Shown one piece after another: positions 1 through 10,900 of a stretch of DNA of 64,000 nt. Origin of the DNA: an uncultured Bacteroidales bacterium (GTDB lineage Bacteria > Bacteroidota > Bacteroidia > Bacteroidales > Paludibacteraceae); NCBI GenBank assembly GCA_900316845.1, contig ONEG01000004.1, forward strand, positions 1-64,000. The letters are read 5' to 3'. A model generated the notes under the pieces. The model saw only the letters and a program-made list of their open reading frames with translations. It was not told the DNA's origin and did not search any database. Numbering within the stretch: the first letter of the stretch is position 1; each line of letters opens with the position of its first letter. A program made the position numbers and the translations under genes.

Positions 1-1
1 T

Positions 2-1921
2 ATCGTTTCCGAGAAGAAACTGAACACGCCGAAAGAAGGAGGTACTTATACCCTCCGGATAGAGAGTAATATCAAGTGGTCCGCCTCTTCCAATACCGGC
101 TGGGCGAAAGTGAACAAAGGTGTCTCTGTCAATAACGACAACATCACCGTCACCGTCTCTCCGGCTACGACACCCGAAGAGACAACAGCGACCATCACCA
201 TCGCCCCATACGGCGAAGGCGAAGCCGCAGGAACCCAACAGGTGACCATCACCCGCGGCAGTACGGAAGCTACTTCTCTGTCTGTTGACCCGACGGAGAT
301 AACCGCTCCCGAGAACGGTGGTTCCTTCACCGTCAATGTCTCCTCTAATGCCAAATGGCGTGTATGGAAGACATGGGATATGGACTGGTTGAAGTTCTCC
401 GACGCAGCAGAAGGTGATGGTAGCGGTTCGTTCTCCTTCTCTATTGAAGAAGCGACCTCTATGGACGCCGTTTCCGGAATCCTGACCATCGAGGAAGACC
501 GTTCGGATAACTACAAACCCGTCGTAACCCAGGTAGCCGTTTCCCGCAAAGGCAAAGCGGCAGCCGATCTGACCGTAGCGCCTATCGCTATCAACGCACC
601 TGCGGAGGGAGGCAACTTCCCGGTGGCTATTAAGTCCAACTATCCTTGGACAGCTACTACATCCGGTAATTTCTTCTCTCTCTCCTCTACCTCAGGAGAC
701 GGGTATTCTACCATCGTCGTGTCTGTCAACCCTGCCACCGACGAACGCGAAAAAACCGGCTATATCATCATCCGCACTTCCTTTGGCAACGAGCAGGCAC
801 GCATCAACATCAAGTGCGACGGCAAAGAGCCCGAACCGGAATATATGCTGATGCTCAGCACCGATTTACTCACCGCACCCTATTCGGGCGGCGAATATAC
901 TGTGAATGTAACCTGCAATACCTCTTGGAGAGTCTCCACTTCGGATGTAAAGGTGGCGATACTGAAGTTACCTACATCCGGCAGCGGAAACGGAAACTTC
1001 TCGTTCAGGGTACCATCTCATACCTGGAACGGAGAGGGACAGGCAACAATCACGGTTATTTCGGATGAGTCCGGTATAGAAAGAACGCTGCAGGTCATTC
1101 GCGAAGAGATGCCCCATGGACAATATAATTACATGGACTTTTCTATAAGCCCATACCGAAAAGTATGGATCGCCAAAGGAAATTTGCAGTATAAAGCGCA
1201 TGGAAACAACTGGTATAATGCTTACCGATCCTACCTCTATGTGGGAGGCACTACTGCCGATCATAATACTTTCGGCAATGAGTTCTTCTATGGTGAGCAG
1301 TGTACCAATAATGTGATTTCTCCTGTAAATGACGGACTGATTGATCTTTTCGGTTGGCTGACGGATAGTAATCCTACTTTGTCTTCCACGAATGATGCAG
1401 ATTATAACTTGTACTCAGCATGGCATAATGACAACCGAAGAGATCCTGCTCCTAATACGCATTTAGTCATGGAGGTGCTCGGATTTATGGGGTATGCAAA
1501 AAGCGGATATTGGAGAACCTGGTCCAAAGACGAATTTGAGTATCTCTACTCCGGTAGAGCCAATGCTTCACAACTCCGGAGTCTGGCTACCGTCTGCGGC
1601 GTGAAAGGACTCCTCCTGATGCCGGACGACTGGACCAAACCGAGCGGAGTCAGTTTCACTCCGGATGTCACTGCTTCGTATTCTGTGAATACCTATACGG
1701 AAGCGCAATGGGGAGCGGTAGAGTCCTCAGGGGCGGTCTTCCTGCCCGCGGCGGGATACCGCGACGGGATTACGTATCACGACGGTGTAGGAAGGTATTG
1801 GACTTGTGATGAATCGAAACCATGGGCTATAGAATTCAGCGCGGATGGACAAGGAGCCGTAATCCGGCAGGAACAGCCTCATTATGGCTTCTCTGTACGC
1901 CTGATACGCTTAAGCGAGTAA
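2..1921 (+). CDS. BACON-repeat secreted protein, 5' end outside window
   Basis: The frame is open from base 2, so the gene begins upstream; the first internal start (GTG at 110) is not credible as the real one. I see four tandem BACON-like beta-sandwich domains, each with a GG(S/T/N/E)-F/Y-x-V pattern followed by W: about 20-270, 280-550, 560-830 and 840-1110. BACON domains are common in Bacteroidota surface proteins and are linked to carbohydrate or mucin binding. The C-terminal third (about 1120-1921) has short motifs such as NEFFYGEQC, DLFGWLTDSN, LPAAGYRDG and FSVRLIRLSE. These resemble the Fibrobacter-type paralogous (FISUMP-like) domain found in many secreted Bacteroidota proteins. It ends with TAA 34 bp before the next gene and may be co-transcribed with it. 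No C-terminal sorting signature is evident. The ligand is unknown. Confidence 0.75.
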   Translation: MVSEKKLNTPKEGGTYTLRIESNIKWSASSNTGWAKVNKGVSVNNDNITVTVSPATTPEETTATITIAPYGEGEAAGTQQVTITRGSTEATSLSVDPTEITAPENGGSFTVNVSSNAKWRVWKTWDMDWLKFSDAAEGDGSGSFSFSIEEATSMDAVSGILTIEEDRSDNYKPVVTQVAVSRKGKAAADLTVAPIAINAPAEGGNFPVAIKSNYPWTATTSGNFFSLSSTSGDGYSTIVVSVNPATDEREKTGYIIIRTSFGNEQARINIKCDGKEPEPEYMLMLSTDLLTAPYSGGEYTVNVTCNTSWRVSTSDVKVAILKLPTSGSGNGNFSFRVPSHTWNGEGQATITVISDESGIERTLQVIREEMPHGQYNYMDFSISPYRKVWIAKGNLQYKAHGNNWYNAYRSYLYVGGTTADHNTFGNEFFYGEQCTNNVISPVNDGLIDLFGWLTDSNPTLSSTNDADYNLYSAWHNDNRRDPAPNTHLVMEVLGFMGYAKSGYWRTWSKDEFEYLYSGRANASQLRSLATVCGVKGLLLMPDDWTKPSGVSFTPDVTASYSVNTYTEAQWGAVESSGAVFLPAAGYRDGITYHDGVGRYWTCDESKPWAIEFSADGQGAVIRQEQPHYGFSVRLIRLSE

Positions 1922-1955
1922 TGATAAATTAACCAACCCATAAAATTATACGATT

Positions 1956-3221
1956 ATGAAAAAACTAACTATTCTTTTTTCGATGGCTTGCATGTTCTTT
2001 GCAACGCAGGCTTACGCTCAATGTGAGAGTGCTATTACCCCTTCTCAGGCTGCTGCTAAGGCTGCTAATGGTGACCAGGGAAGTTATTGTATCGAGGGAT
2101 ACGTGGTATCGACCGTGGATATCTATTGCAAGACCTCCACTTATGAAAACCAGTCCTTCATGATGGCGGACGCCCCCGGCGGCGCACCGGTCTTTGAAGC
2201 TTGGCGTGTGGTCGGAGCCGATCATACCATCGGCATCGGGTCCTTCGTGCGCATCGTTGATGCTACTCTGAAGATGTACGGCAACGTCGCCGAGACCAAA
2301 GCAGGATTCACCGTACAGATCATCAGCGAAGTACCGACCGTCGTTAACCTCCCCGAGTACGGAACCCACCTCGATGCCGAAGAGGCAAGAGACCTCTGTC
2401 TCACCTTCCCGTATCACAACCAACCTACGGAGGACATGTTTGTCGTCGAAGGATATGCTATTTCCGTCGCTACTTACGAATCCGACCAGTCGATGCTGAC
2501 CGTCTCGCTGTCCACTACATCCACCGGAGAAGAGATGTTCCGGGCGTGGGAATGTAAGATTCAGTCATCGATGATTAAGGAAGGAGATTATGTGTATGTC
2601 ACGGGACACCTCAGCCGCTATAACAAGAATGCACAAATCAAAGACGGATATGTCACTGCGGAAAATCCTATGGAACCTTATTCCGTACGAGTAACAGCCG
2701 ATCCCGACAAAGGATATGCGCTAATCAGCGGTACTACCGACTTCCTTTTCGCTGAAAATACGGAAAGTTGCACGCTCAAGGCTAACCCCGAACCCGGATA
2801 CGAGTTCGTCATGTGGATCGATCCGCGCTTCGTGGGTTCTTCCGAATCCGACCTGGAGATTGCGCAGACTATCCTGACATGGTATGAGACGGTGACGCAT
2901 TTCACAGAAGATGAACTGCAGGAGTATCTCGAAAATGAGGAAATGGACAGATATTTCTTTGATCTAAGAGTAGCCATCATTGAGAAACTACTCCAGCCGG
3001 AAACAACCCTGAATGCACTTGATATGGCGTCTTGGATTTACCTTAATGACTTGATAGATGAGCATATCTTGTATTTCTCACCCGTCTTCCGTCTATCAGA
3101 AGGCATCGACAATGTAAATCATAAATCCGAAATCATAAATCATAAATTGATAAAAGACGGCCAGCTCCTCATCCTCCGCAACGGCAAGATAATTAACGTG
3201 CTGGGACAGCCAGTACGTTAA
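1956..3221 (+). CDS. Secreted protein with OB-fold-like repeats and short C-terminal sorting signature
   Basis: The start is an ATG followed by a clear signal peptide (MKKLTILFSMACMFFATQAYA, cut after AYA), giving 421 residues. Two related segments (about residues 25-125 and 145-240) carry the pattern I/V-E-GYV/A-x-S followed by G-x-F/Y-V-x-(I/V), which resembles DUF6359-type OB-fold modules of Bacteroidales secreted proteins. Residues 245-380 are not recognised. The last 24 residues (K-L-I-K-DG ... NVLGQPVR) match the C-terminal signature shared with three other large proteins here, so export by T9SS is inferred. The linker just before it (3112-3155) is made of repeated 'aatcataaat' units, unlike ordinary coding sequence. 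It follows the BACON gene closely and is followed by a terminator at 3288. Confidence 0.7.
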   Translation: MKKLTILFSMACMFFATQAYAQCESAITPSQAAAKAANGDQGSYCIEGYVVSTVDIYCKTSTYENQSFMMADAPGGAPVFEAWRVVGADHTIGIGSFVRIVDATLKMYGNVAETKAGFTVQIISEVPTVVNLPEYGTHLDAEEARDLCLTFPYHNQPTEDMFVVEGYAISVATYESDQSMLTVSLSTTSTGEEMFRAWECKIQSSMIKEGDYVYVTGHLSRYNKNAQIKDGYVTAENPMEPYSVRVTADPDKGYALISGTTDFLFAENTESCTLKANPEPGYEFVMWIDPRFVGSSESDLEIAQTILTWYETVTHFTEDELQEYLENEEMDRYFFDLRVAIIEKLLQPETTLNALDMASWIYLNDLIDEHILYFSPVFRLSEGIDNVNHKSEIINHKLIKDGQLLILRNGKIINVLGQPVR

Positions 3222-3287
3222 TGGGGACCCCGCAAAGTCCTTCCTCCGTCCGCCTCGTCTGCGACCGGAAATAACCTCCATCCTCTC

Positions 3288-3316
3288 AACGCCATCCCCC
3301 CGGGTGGCGTTTTTTG
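3288..3316 (+). terminator. Rho-independent terminator after 1956-3221 gene
   Basis: AACGCCATCC pairs with GGGTGGCGTT (one G-T pair), followed by a run of Ts. It lies 66 bp after the stop codon of the upstream secreted-protein gene. Confidence 0.75.
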
Positions 3317-3439
3317 TCTATAGGCAGAGTCCGCAGGGCATAATCGTATGTACCTACATCTATGAGAACTACGTGGCATCGGGACGGTTGCGGCACGACG
3401 TGGTGTCCAACAAAGTCCAGATCGCGGTGATGGGGGTCG

Positions 3440-3543
3440 GGGGTGACAGGGTGACGGGCGGACACCCTTTTCCTAAAACTATACACACACGCGTGTGTGT
3501 GAGATATATAAACAAGGGTGTCACCCTGTCACCCCGTCACCCT
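3440..3543. repeat. Large imperfect inverted repeat with central palindrome
   Basis: The left arm (3440-3469) and right arm (3514-3543) are about 30 bp each and imperfect inverse complements. Each arm is built from 8-bp units of the type GGGTGACA / TGTCACCC. Midway is a perfect 18-bp palindrome, ACACACAC-GC-GTGTGTGT (3483-3500). No gene overlaps it. Function unknown; a cruciform or protein-binding site is possible. Confidence 0.8.
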
Positions 3544-3550
3544 AAAAACT

Positions 3551-3626
3551 TCGTCCATTGCGTCCGAATTTTATTCGGACATCCCTTCTAAAACATCGTT
3601 CATTAGGTCGGATGTTATCCGACATC
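3551..3626. repeat. Short hairpin repeat array, two units (array 1)
   Basis: Two units 45 bp apart each contain a short perfect hairpin preceded by TYCATT: GTCCGAAT/ATTCGGAC (3562-3580) and GTCGGAT/ATCCGAC (3607-3623). Their flanks match, in the same order, the first two units of the array at 61097-61205, so the two arrays look homologous. Confidence 0.75.
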
Positions 3627-3712
3627 CACCCTATAACTGCCTAATTACTGCCTATTTGAGGCCTATTTACGGCTCAAAACCGCGATATGACCGCGACGTA
3701 TTCCGATTTTCC

Positions 3713-3743
3713 TTGCATATATCAAAAAAAAGTCGTACCTTTG
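3713..3743 (+). promoter_or_regulatory. Promoter of ncRNA copy 1
   Basis: TTG at 3713-3715 and TACCTTTG at 3736-3743, separated by 20 bp, fit the Bacteroidota -33/-7 promoter. The 24 bp at 3700-3723 are identical to the promoter upstream of dtd (14625-14648). Confidence 0.8.
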
Positions 3744-3746
3744 CAG

Positions 3747-4047
3747 CGAGTTTGGATAAATCGACAAATTTCGCTGGCACCGACAGCGTAAAAAAGCGGT
3801 GACATAACAGGCGTTTATTGACGTTGTTTGCGACATCTTGAAATCTTCGCAAAATTTCTTAGAATAAAGTCCGGACAACAACGATGAATGTCCCGTGGAT
3901 ATGTATTAAATAGTGAAGTCCTTGCCCGTGTTATACGGGTGGGCGGGTTGTACATATCGGGCGTGGACTTCGGTTGTTTTTCTACTTTATTCGGGGATTG
4001 CGAAGCCCTCAAGATGCGTGAAGAATGAACGGACTTCACGCTTTTTT
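3747..4047 (+). ncRNA. Structured non-coding RNA, copy 1
   Basis: This is an approximately 300-nt transcript between a strong promoter and an intrinsic terminator, with no coding potential. After a 5' region containing a block almost identical to copy 2 (GTTTATTGACGTTGTTTGCG, 3812-3831), the RNA can fold as a long irregular rod. The pairs are CATCTTGA/TCAAGATG (3834-3841/4009-4016), CTTCGCAA/TTGCGAAG (3845-3852/3998-4005), GAATAAAG/CTTTATTC (3862-3869/3985-3992), AACAAC/GTTGTT (3877-3882/3973-3978), GATATGTA/TACATATC (3898-3905/3951-3958) and an apical CCCGT/ACGGG. Copy 2 at 60538-60823 keeps most of these helices with different bases, which is good evidence for a real structure. I cannot assign a family. 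A 6S-like RNA or a described Bacteroidales motif (for example Bacteroidales-1) are the alternatives to test. Confidence 0.75.
4016..4047 (+). terminator. Terminator of ncRNA copy 1
   Basis: GCGTGAAG (4016-4023) pairs perfectly with CTTCACGC (4034-4041) and is followed by six Ts. Confidence 0.85.
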
Positions 4048-4133
4048 GTGTATATGGCTCATTGGTGCGTATATAGGTGCGTGCATGCGCATGAACCTTA
4101 ATTATATCGTTAATAACGAAAAATGACATAATG

Positions 4134-4216
4134 GTGGCAGGGTGCATAGGTGTGGTATAGTCATATCTTTTGTACCGAATTAAGAAAAATTTCATTTCCC
4201 ACACCTATGCCGCCAC
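4134..4216. repeat. Inverted repeat just upstream of giant secreted-protein gene
   Basis: GCATAGGTGTGG (4144-4155) and CCACACCTATGC (4199-4210) are perfect 12-bp inverse complements, flanked by GTGGC (4134-4138) and GCCAC (4212-4216). The 43-bp interior is AT-rich and contains the promoter-like string TATCTTTTG. It could form a leader hairpin or, less likely given the short spacer, be an invertible segment. Confidence 0.7.
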
Positions 4217-4262
4217 GTGATAAACTTTGATGACAACTAACAATAAAAACAAAAATAAACAA

Positions 4263-4913
4263 ATGAAAACTTTTTCAACTTACTTTAAAACATTTTTAGC
4301 AGCGATGTTATTGCTGGTAGGGAGTAATTATGTAGGAGCAGCTGAACCTAACTGGACTGATTACGCAGTGGTTCCGGAAGTGGGGAAGAACTATTACATC
4401 TACAACAAAACGCGTGGTAGATTTATATGTTTTCAAGGTACTTCTGTTACCAGTTTTGATCCTACTAGAACTTCGATTACTTTAGGTCCAACTACAGGTT
4501 CTTCGGCAACGGAAAGAGGAAATCAAGCGGTGCTGTTTAAGCTTGAAAGCGGTACTACATCAGGGTATTATAAAATTAAGGTTGTTGATCCATTCGGTGG
4601 CAAGACGTGGTACATGAGTTCGTCTATGTATAGTGTATCAACTTCTGCGCAATCCAATATAGCTATAACAGAGGCGGGAACAGCATCAGGTAAAAATATT
4701 ACTACATTTATAAGAAAGGTGATTCCAAGCGTTTATACTTGGGTACCAGCACAACCACAAGCGCAAGCATTTCGTATGGAGCAGCATCAAATTCAGGAAA
4801 AGAATGGTATTTCATTCCGGAAGAGAGTATTAAAGGATGTTCTGTATCGAGTAAAAAGGCAGACGGAACAATATCCATCACTGCACCGACGGACAAGGGG
4901 AAAGCCTCTGTGA
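4263..4913 (+). CDS. N-terminal part of frameshifted giant secreted protein
   Basis: The ATG at 4263 begins a good signal peptide (MKTFSTYFKTFLAAMLLLVG, cleavage near VGAA-E). In-frame upstream starts at 4227 (TTG) and 4230 (ATG) only add a polar N/K-rich stretch. Real homologous-looking sequence in this frame ends near 4696, after which it becomes low quality and stops at 4913. The following frame is open from 4694 and continues the same domain: if the A5 run at 4692-4696 had six As, the reading would run GKKYYYIYKKGDSKRLYLG into the long frame. That segment mirrors an earlier one in this part (GKNYYIYNKTRGRFICFQG), which supports a single original gene. Either an assembly error in a homopolymer or a true inactivating or phase-variable frameshift would explain it. 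Confidence 0.65.
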   Translation: MKTFSTYFKTFLAAMLLLVGSNYVGAAEPNWTDYAVVPEVGKNYYIYNKTRGRFICFQGTSVTSFDPTRTSITLGPTTGSSATERGNQAVLFKLESGTTSGYYKIKVVDPFGGKTWYMSSSMYSVSTSAQSNIAITEAGTASGKNITTFIRKVIPSVYTWVPAQPQAQAFRMEQHQIQEKNGISFRKRVLKDVLYRVKRQTEQYPSLHRRTRGKPL

Positions 4914-7900
4914 CCTTCAATGTGTCGGGAGCAGGAACGGTCTCAAATTTCACTTGGACAAGCAGTAACACGAAGCTTAAAATAGGAATCCCTACCCGTT
5001 CCGGTAACGTGATAACGGTGCCGGTGCATTATACGGCAGAAAATAAGCATGGTCTTCCTATCGAAACGGCTACTATTACGCTGACGTCAAAAGATAATGC
5101 CACGTCAAAGACCGGTACTGCTAAAGCTAATGTGAACCTGCAGCCTACCTTTTCAACAGTGGTGTCCGCTTTGGATTGGAATCGTAATGCGAATTCTGAA
5201 ATAGTGGAGCGTTTCTATGTAGGAATGGATGTGGCGGCATCGGAACGTGACCGTTTGGCGAACAAGCTGCTTGTTTCCAATGCGAACACTATGGCCAAAA
5301 GAACCACTACTACTAAGACGGTTTGGACGGCTACCATTATCGGGGATAATGCGAATCAATTTAAGTTCCCCAATGGAACGCAATCCTATTCCGGCAACTA
5401 TGTTACTGATAATTTCTTAAGCGCCTTTGATGTGCACTATGCGCCAACCGTAGCAGGTGAGCATACGGCTACCTTGCGTATTGTGGCGAGTTATACAGCG
5501 GCTAATGGAGCTCAGACGGATACGCATGACATTACTTTAAGTGGCCGTTGTGAAGCAGGTTCCATCATCACGTTTGCAGCGGATGACTCTCCCAGCGACG
5601 AAGAGATTTATTCCTTTGGCAATATTATCGGAACTAACAAAGTGGATGTAACGGCTAATTTGTTAATCTCACAAGTTACCGATTTGCAAAAGGTATGGAG
5701 TGACCCGGACGGAGTATTTGAGTTTAACCCAAGTTCCGTCAATCTAAGCAAAGTGTCTCAGACGCTTACTTTTAGTGCGCATCGCGAAACTCCGGTGACA
5801 GAAAATACGAATCATGAAGCTACGCTTACTGTCTCAGGAACAAGTACTGTCAATGGAGAACCTGTCTCGGCAACTTTCACTATGAGATATACGGCAGTGC
5901 CGCTGACTCAACCTACGGTTACTTGGAACTGGAGTTCCATCCGCGAGGGTCTTATGGCCTACAATCCGATTACTACCAATTCGGATGGAGAATGGACGCT
6001 GACAAAGACAGCCGGAGATAAGCTTACATACAATCCGGCTACGAAAGAAGCGGAAGCGGAGTATCTGCACCATGAGCCCGGCCAATCGGCTGCGTTTTAT
6101 CTTCAAATTCCGCAGACCGATACGTATGCGGCATTTGAAGCGGAATATGAGACAGTAATTGATGTGTCGTCCGTACCGGAGATTTATCTGGACTTATATT
6201 CCCAATATACGGATCCTTCGGTAATGACATACGAAATCAGCGAGTTCATGGGAGAGCAAATACCCTCAGCATCGTTTGAAGAGACACAAAATAAACTGAC
6301 TATCAATAGCGGCGGTTGGGTAGAATTCATGACTGCCGGGCAAAATGTCATCTCTTTCAGCTATGATGATGATCCGGGTAATTATGGCATACCTAACTGG
6401 ACAGTTACGGAATATTATGGTAACAATACAAGTAAAGTAATTTATCAGAATGTGGTTCTTACATCTGGTCAAAATGTAACCTGGCAATTCTCGCCGAATG
6501 CAGAAAAGATACGCATAGCAGAGACTCAGGGCTTTAATAGTGGTATATTTACCAATGTGCGTATCTCTGAATACGACGTCATTGCAGCGGACGCAGAAAT
6601 CGTTGCGCTGATAGATGATAACGGCACAGTAAGTGATCGAGATGTTACGCTCACGTTTGCCAATAAGCGTCAAGTAACCGCTACGTTGAACGAAACGGCA
6701 GCGCAGTACTTTACGATAGTAGATGCAACCCCCGCTGTTGCTGTTCCGGAGATTAATTTGACTCAGGAGATCTTTGATGCAAAATCTTTAGTGGCATATG
6801 AAAGCGGTTGGTCGGGAAGCGCATCATTTGAAGATGATGTACTGACGATATCGTCTTGGATAGAGTTTATGACTTCCGGGCAAAGCAAAATATCCTTTCA
6901 TTATAAAGATGGAGATTTTTTTGGTACCCCGACTGATCCTATATGGACTGTTACGGAATATGATGCCAACAATACGCCTACTGTAATTTATGAGGATGTG
7001 GATCTAACTTCCGGCACAGATGTAACATGGTCATTCTCCAAGAATGCAACAAAGATTCGTATAGAACAGTCACAAGATGCTTTCGGCGATTTCACAAATG
7101 TACGTATCTATGGAGAAGCAGTCAGCGGTGGCGGCGGAGAACCCGGTTCTTCTGTCGTATATGATAGCGAGGACGGATTAGGTGTTGGTAAAGTCGTGGA
7201 AGGTAAAGTGGTCACGGTAGCATTAAAGGGTGGAGTAACCCTTGCGGATGCTAAAGAGGCTACGGCCGGTAATGCGTGTCAGTTGGTGTTGGAGGATGAT
7301 TATACCTACGATCATGAGGTACTCGTGCTTCCGATTGCGATTGTATCGCCGTGTGACATTACCTATAAGCATTCGGATTACGGTACGTACGTGGTAACCT
7401 ACCAAGGTGAAGATCCACGAACGGTAGGTGTATCATTTGTACAACACATTGGTGAGCCAACTCCCTCGCTCTATGCAGTTACCTTGAGCGCTCCTACTCC
7501 GGCATCCGGTTATCAGTTCCAAGGATGGAAGATTAACGGTGTTACCGTTTCGTGCAAAGAGAGTTTTACCACTTCTATTACAGTGACCTGTGAAGTAGAA
7601 GCAGCCTTTGTGGCGGTAGAAGCACAGAACTTCAAAGTAGGCGAGGTCTATTTTGCGGACATGGGCGCAGCCCTCACTGCCGCAGGTACCTCTTCGGATA
7701 GCAAGATTGTAACGCAGATGCAGGATGTTACGCTGGGTGACGGTACCACTCCGGTTAATTACACCATTCCTGCGGGCGTGACCTTGTTAGTTCCGCACAA
7801 GGCTGACTTCTTTGAGTTGCAAGAGACTCCGGAAGTGGTGAATGCAACAGAAGTGTTGTCTGCTTACCGCACACTGACGCTGAAAGAAGGCGTGACGATT

Positions 7901-10900
7901 ACCTGTAATGGTAACATCTGCATTTCCGGTAAGATGATGTCTGCCGGAGGTGGAAATAAATCTGCTTATACCACCGGCGAGTGCGGTGTGATCAATATGG
8001 CTAACGGAGGACATATCGAACTGAACAATGGTGCCCACCTCTACTGCTGGGGTTACATCAAGGGTCAGGATATGGACCAAGGTAATAATACCGTTGGTAC
8101 AGGAACTGTTACTGCCAATAGTGGAGCCACCGTTTGGGAGAACTTCGAGTTAGGCGACTGGCGAGGCGGTACGGCTTCGTTCAATATCTACTACAATAAC
8201 GAAACCGAACATCGCAAACTGTTCCCGTTCCAAAGTTATGCGCTCCAGAACGTGGAGATCCCGACTTCCTTTATGCATGGTTCGACGCTGCGTACCTTTA
8301 CCAGTATCACTACCAGCTTAGGTCACCACGATGCTGTCTTCTCGATGGTTGGTCCGGAGAATACGATGTTCTTGCTGACAGACGAGCAGTCATTAGTACG
8401 TATGTGGTACGACCCGACGACGGACTTGAGTTGCTATGAATTGAGCGGAACGGCGAAGTTGGATGCTTTGCATGTGACGGTATATGTGGATATGAGTTCG
8501 GAGAACTTCATCCTGCCGATTTCGAATAGCATGCATATCATCTTGAAGGATTGTAACATGAATCTGGCGAATCCGCTGATGGTACAAGCCGGTGCGATTG
8601 TGGAGATCAAGCCGAGTGCTACGGTTAATCTGACAAGCGAGTTGTATCTATACGATGTGGACCAGTGGGGATTATATGTCCATAACTATTACTTCCGCTC
8701 GTTCAATAACCTCACCAGCCATAAGAACCGTGGCGCAGAGAACTCCAAAGCCGGTCTGGATGATGCCAAACTGATTGTGGACGGTATCTTCAATATCCAG
8801 AACGGCGGCAAACTCTATACGACTGCCGGAGGCGCGAATATCATGGGTAATGGCGGCGGACAAATTTCCTTCAAGAGCGCCTTGCCGGCTGATAATATCT
8901 TGTGGGCAGTGACCGTACTATCCGGTGCACCGTATATTGATTGGAAGTACAATGATGTAAAAGCTGCGAACCTCTGCAATGAGGACGGAACTTATACCCG
9001 CTCCATTAGCATGGCAACCTTCTATAATGTCAATGGACGTTGGTTCCATGAGGAAGATAAGGATGCCCAGGACAACCAAACCTATTGGTTTACCTATATG
9101 GATAACGGCAATAGCGGTAAAGATGTGAGCACAGATGCCGTTTATTCGCACGATAAGACCGGTCTGGAAGAGCGCATGAAGTGGTTCAATGTAGTTGAGG
9201 ATGAGAACTGCCTGAACTGGTGGATCGGAACGAATCCTGCTGCGCAGTATAACTATACGATGCTCAACGATTGGCACCAGTTCATGGCAACCGAGACCGA
9301 GAATGTATATAGCGGTTCGAACAATACCCTTTATCAGAAAGACGGTTGCGCATGGACGGAAACAGGTGTGGTAGATGAGAATTGTCTCTATACCTTTGAG
9401 GAAAACGGCAATGAGGTGAAGAAAGCCCTTGTGAACGGCAGTTTCATTCCGCTTACCAGCAACGGCTATGACCCCGCTTATCATCAGACGGATGATGCAA
9501 GCAAATACTTTATCTGCTTCTCCGGATGTAACTGGCATCCGGCTACGCCTTATACCAATGAGTCGAAGGCTTATACGATCCATCCTGAAGATGAAGATAT
9601 GCATTACATCTGGTTCAACAACGACTGGATGAACGTGCTGCGCGACGAACCATTCTTCTACACCGAAGACGAGCAGACCAACGTACGCACGTACTACGAG
9701 TATGTTAATGGCGATTGGGTAGTAGCTACTCCGTACGTCAGCGTCACCGATGAAGCAGAAACCCGTACGTTCTACATGATCAAGGAGGCGTTCAACGTAG
9801 CTTCTATCAAGAAAGACGCTACTATCACCCTCCTGCGCGACCTGCCGAACGTGTCGGAGGTATTGACCTATTCGACACAGAACACGACCTGTACGCTCGA
9901 TCTGAATGGGCATGTACTGGGCGGAAATGTGGCGAACTTAGTTACCGTCAATGCCCCGGGATGTACGTTCACGATTACCGACAATGCAGCATTGAAGATT
10001 GGTAAGATTAGCAACAGTGCAAACAAAGCCGTTTATGCGCAGAAGGGTACGGTGGTACTGAATAACGGTACGCTCGAAGCGATCGGCGCTAACGCAATCG
10101 CCTGTGCTTCAGCAGGTGCTATCACCATCAACGGCGGTTATCTCTCTGCGGCTACGAGATGCGTCAATGTAGCAGGTTCTGCTTGTACGATCAACGGTGG
10201 TCATTTCACCGACAATACCGGTCTCGCAACCTATTGCGCAGCGCATAAGTATCCGTTTGAGACCGCTGACCCGAAATATAAGTATGAAGTGTCTGCTGCA
10301 TGGACTATTACCTTTGTGAATGAAGCAACCACACTCCAGACGCTTCATCTGCAACCCGGTGAGACGCCTCAATATACAGCGGCACAACCGACGAAAGACG
10401 GTTATAAATTCACCGGCTGGTCGCCTGCGATTGTTGCCGCTACAGCAGACGCTACTTACACCGCACAGTTTACAGCGAAAGCAGCCGAAGAGCGTTGCGT
10501 CACGCTAAACTCCAACGGAGGTAACGAAGGCTTGCAGTATGTATATGTTACTACCGGTAGTGCAATTGGTACCTTGCCGGAGGGAACCACCAAGGACGGT
10601 CATACCTTCGCAGGTTGGTTCACCGCTGCAAACGGAGGCTCGCAGATCACTACTGTCACTACCGTTTCGGCGGATGTAACGTGGTACGCGCATTATAATA
10701 AGAATACGTACACGCTCACGTGGGATGCGAATGGCGGCGAGTTGTCCGGTAGTTACACCAGTGGTTCGGTACAATTCGGTACTGCCATCACCGCTCCGAC
10801 GGCAACCAAGGCCGGTCATACCTTCCTCTGCTGGAATGCTACTCCGGCAACGACGATGCCGGCGCAAGACGTAACGTACACCGCACAATGGTCTGTTGCT

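Larger units (their letters stand above)
3222..4226. other. Non-coding 1-kb stretch between secreted-protein genes
   Basis: No convincing gene lies here. Short open frames (for example 3304-3591 on plus) overlap palindromes and lack family resemblance. In order it holds a terminator (3288-3316), a 104-bp inverted repeat with a central palindrome (3440-3543), two hairpin repeat units (3551-3626), a promoter (3713-3743), a structured non-coding RNA (about 3747-4047) ending in a terminator, and a further inverted repeat (4134-4216) directly before the giant secreted-protein gene. Confidence 0.7.

Noticed and set aside
3304..3591. Plus-strand open frame of 95 codons
   Set aside because: It runs through the palindromic repeat and hairpin units, has no family-like sequence, and starts inside a terminator.
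3862..3876. RNase P-like AAAGTCCGGAC string in ncRNA copy 1
   Set aside because: Copy 2 does not keep it and the other RNase P conserved regions are absent.
8918..9913. Minus-strand 331-codon frame inside the giant secreted protein
   Set aside because: Antisense to a convincingly coding frame and without recognisable features.
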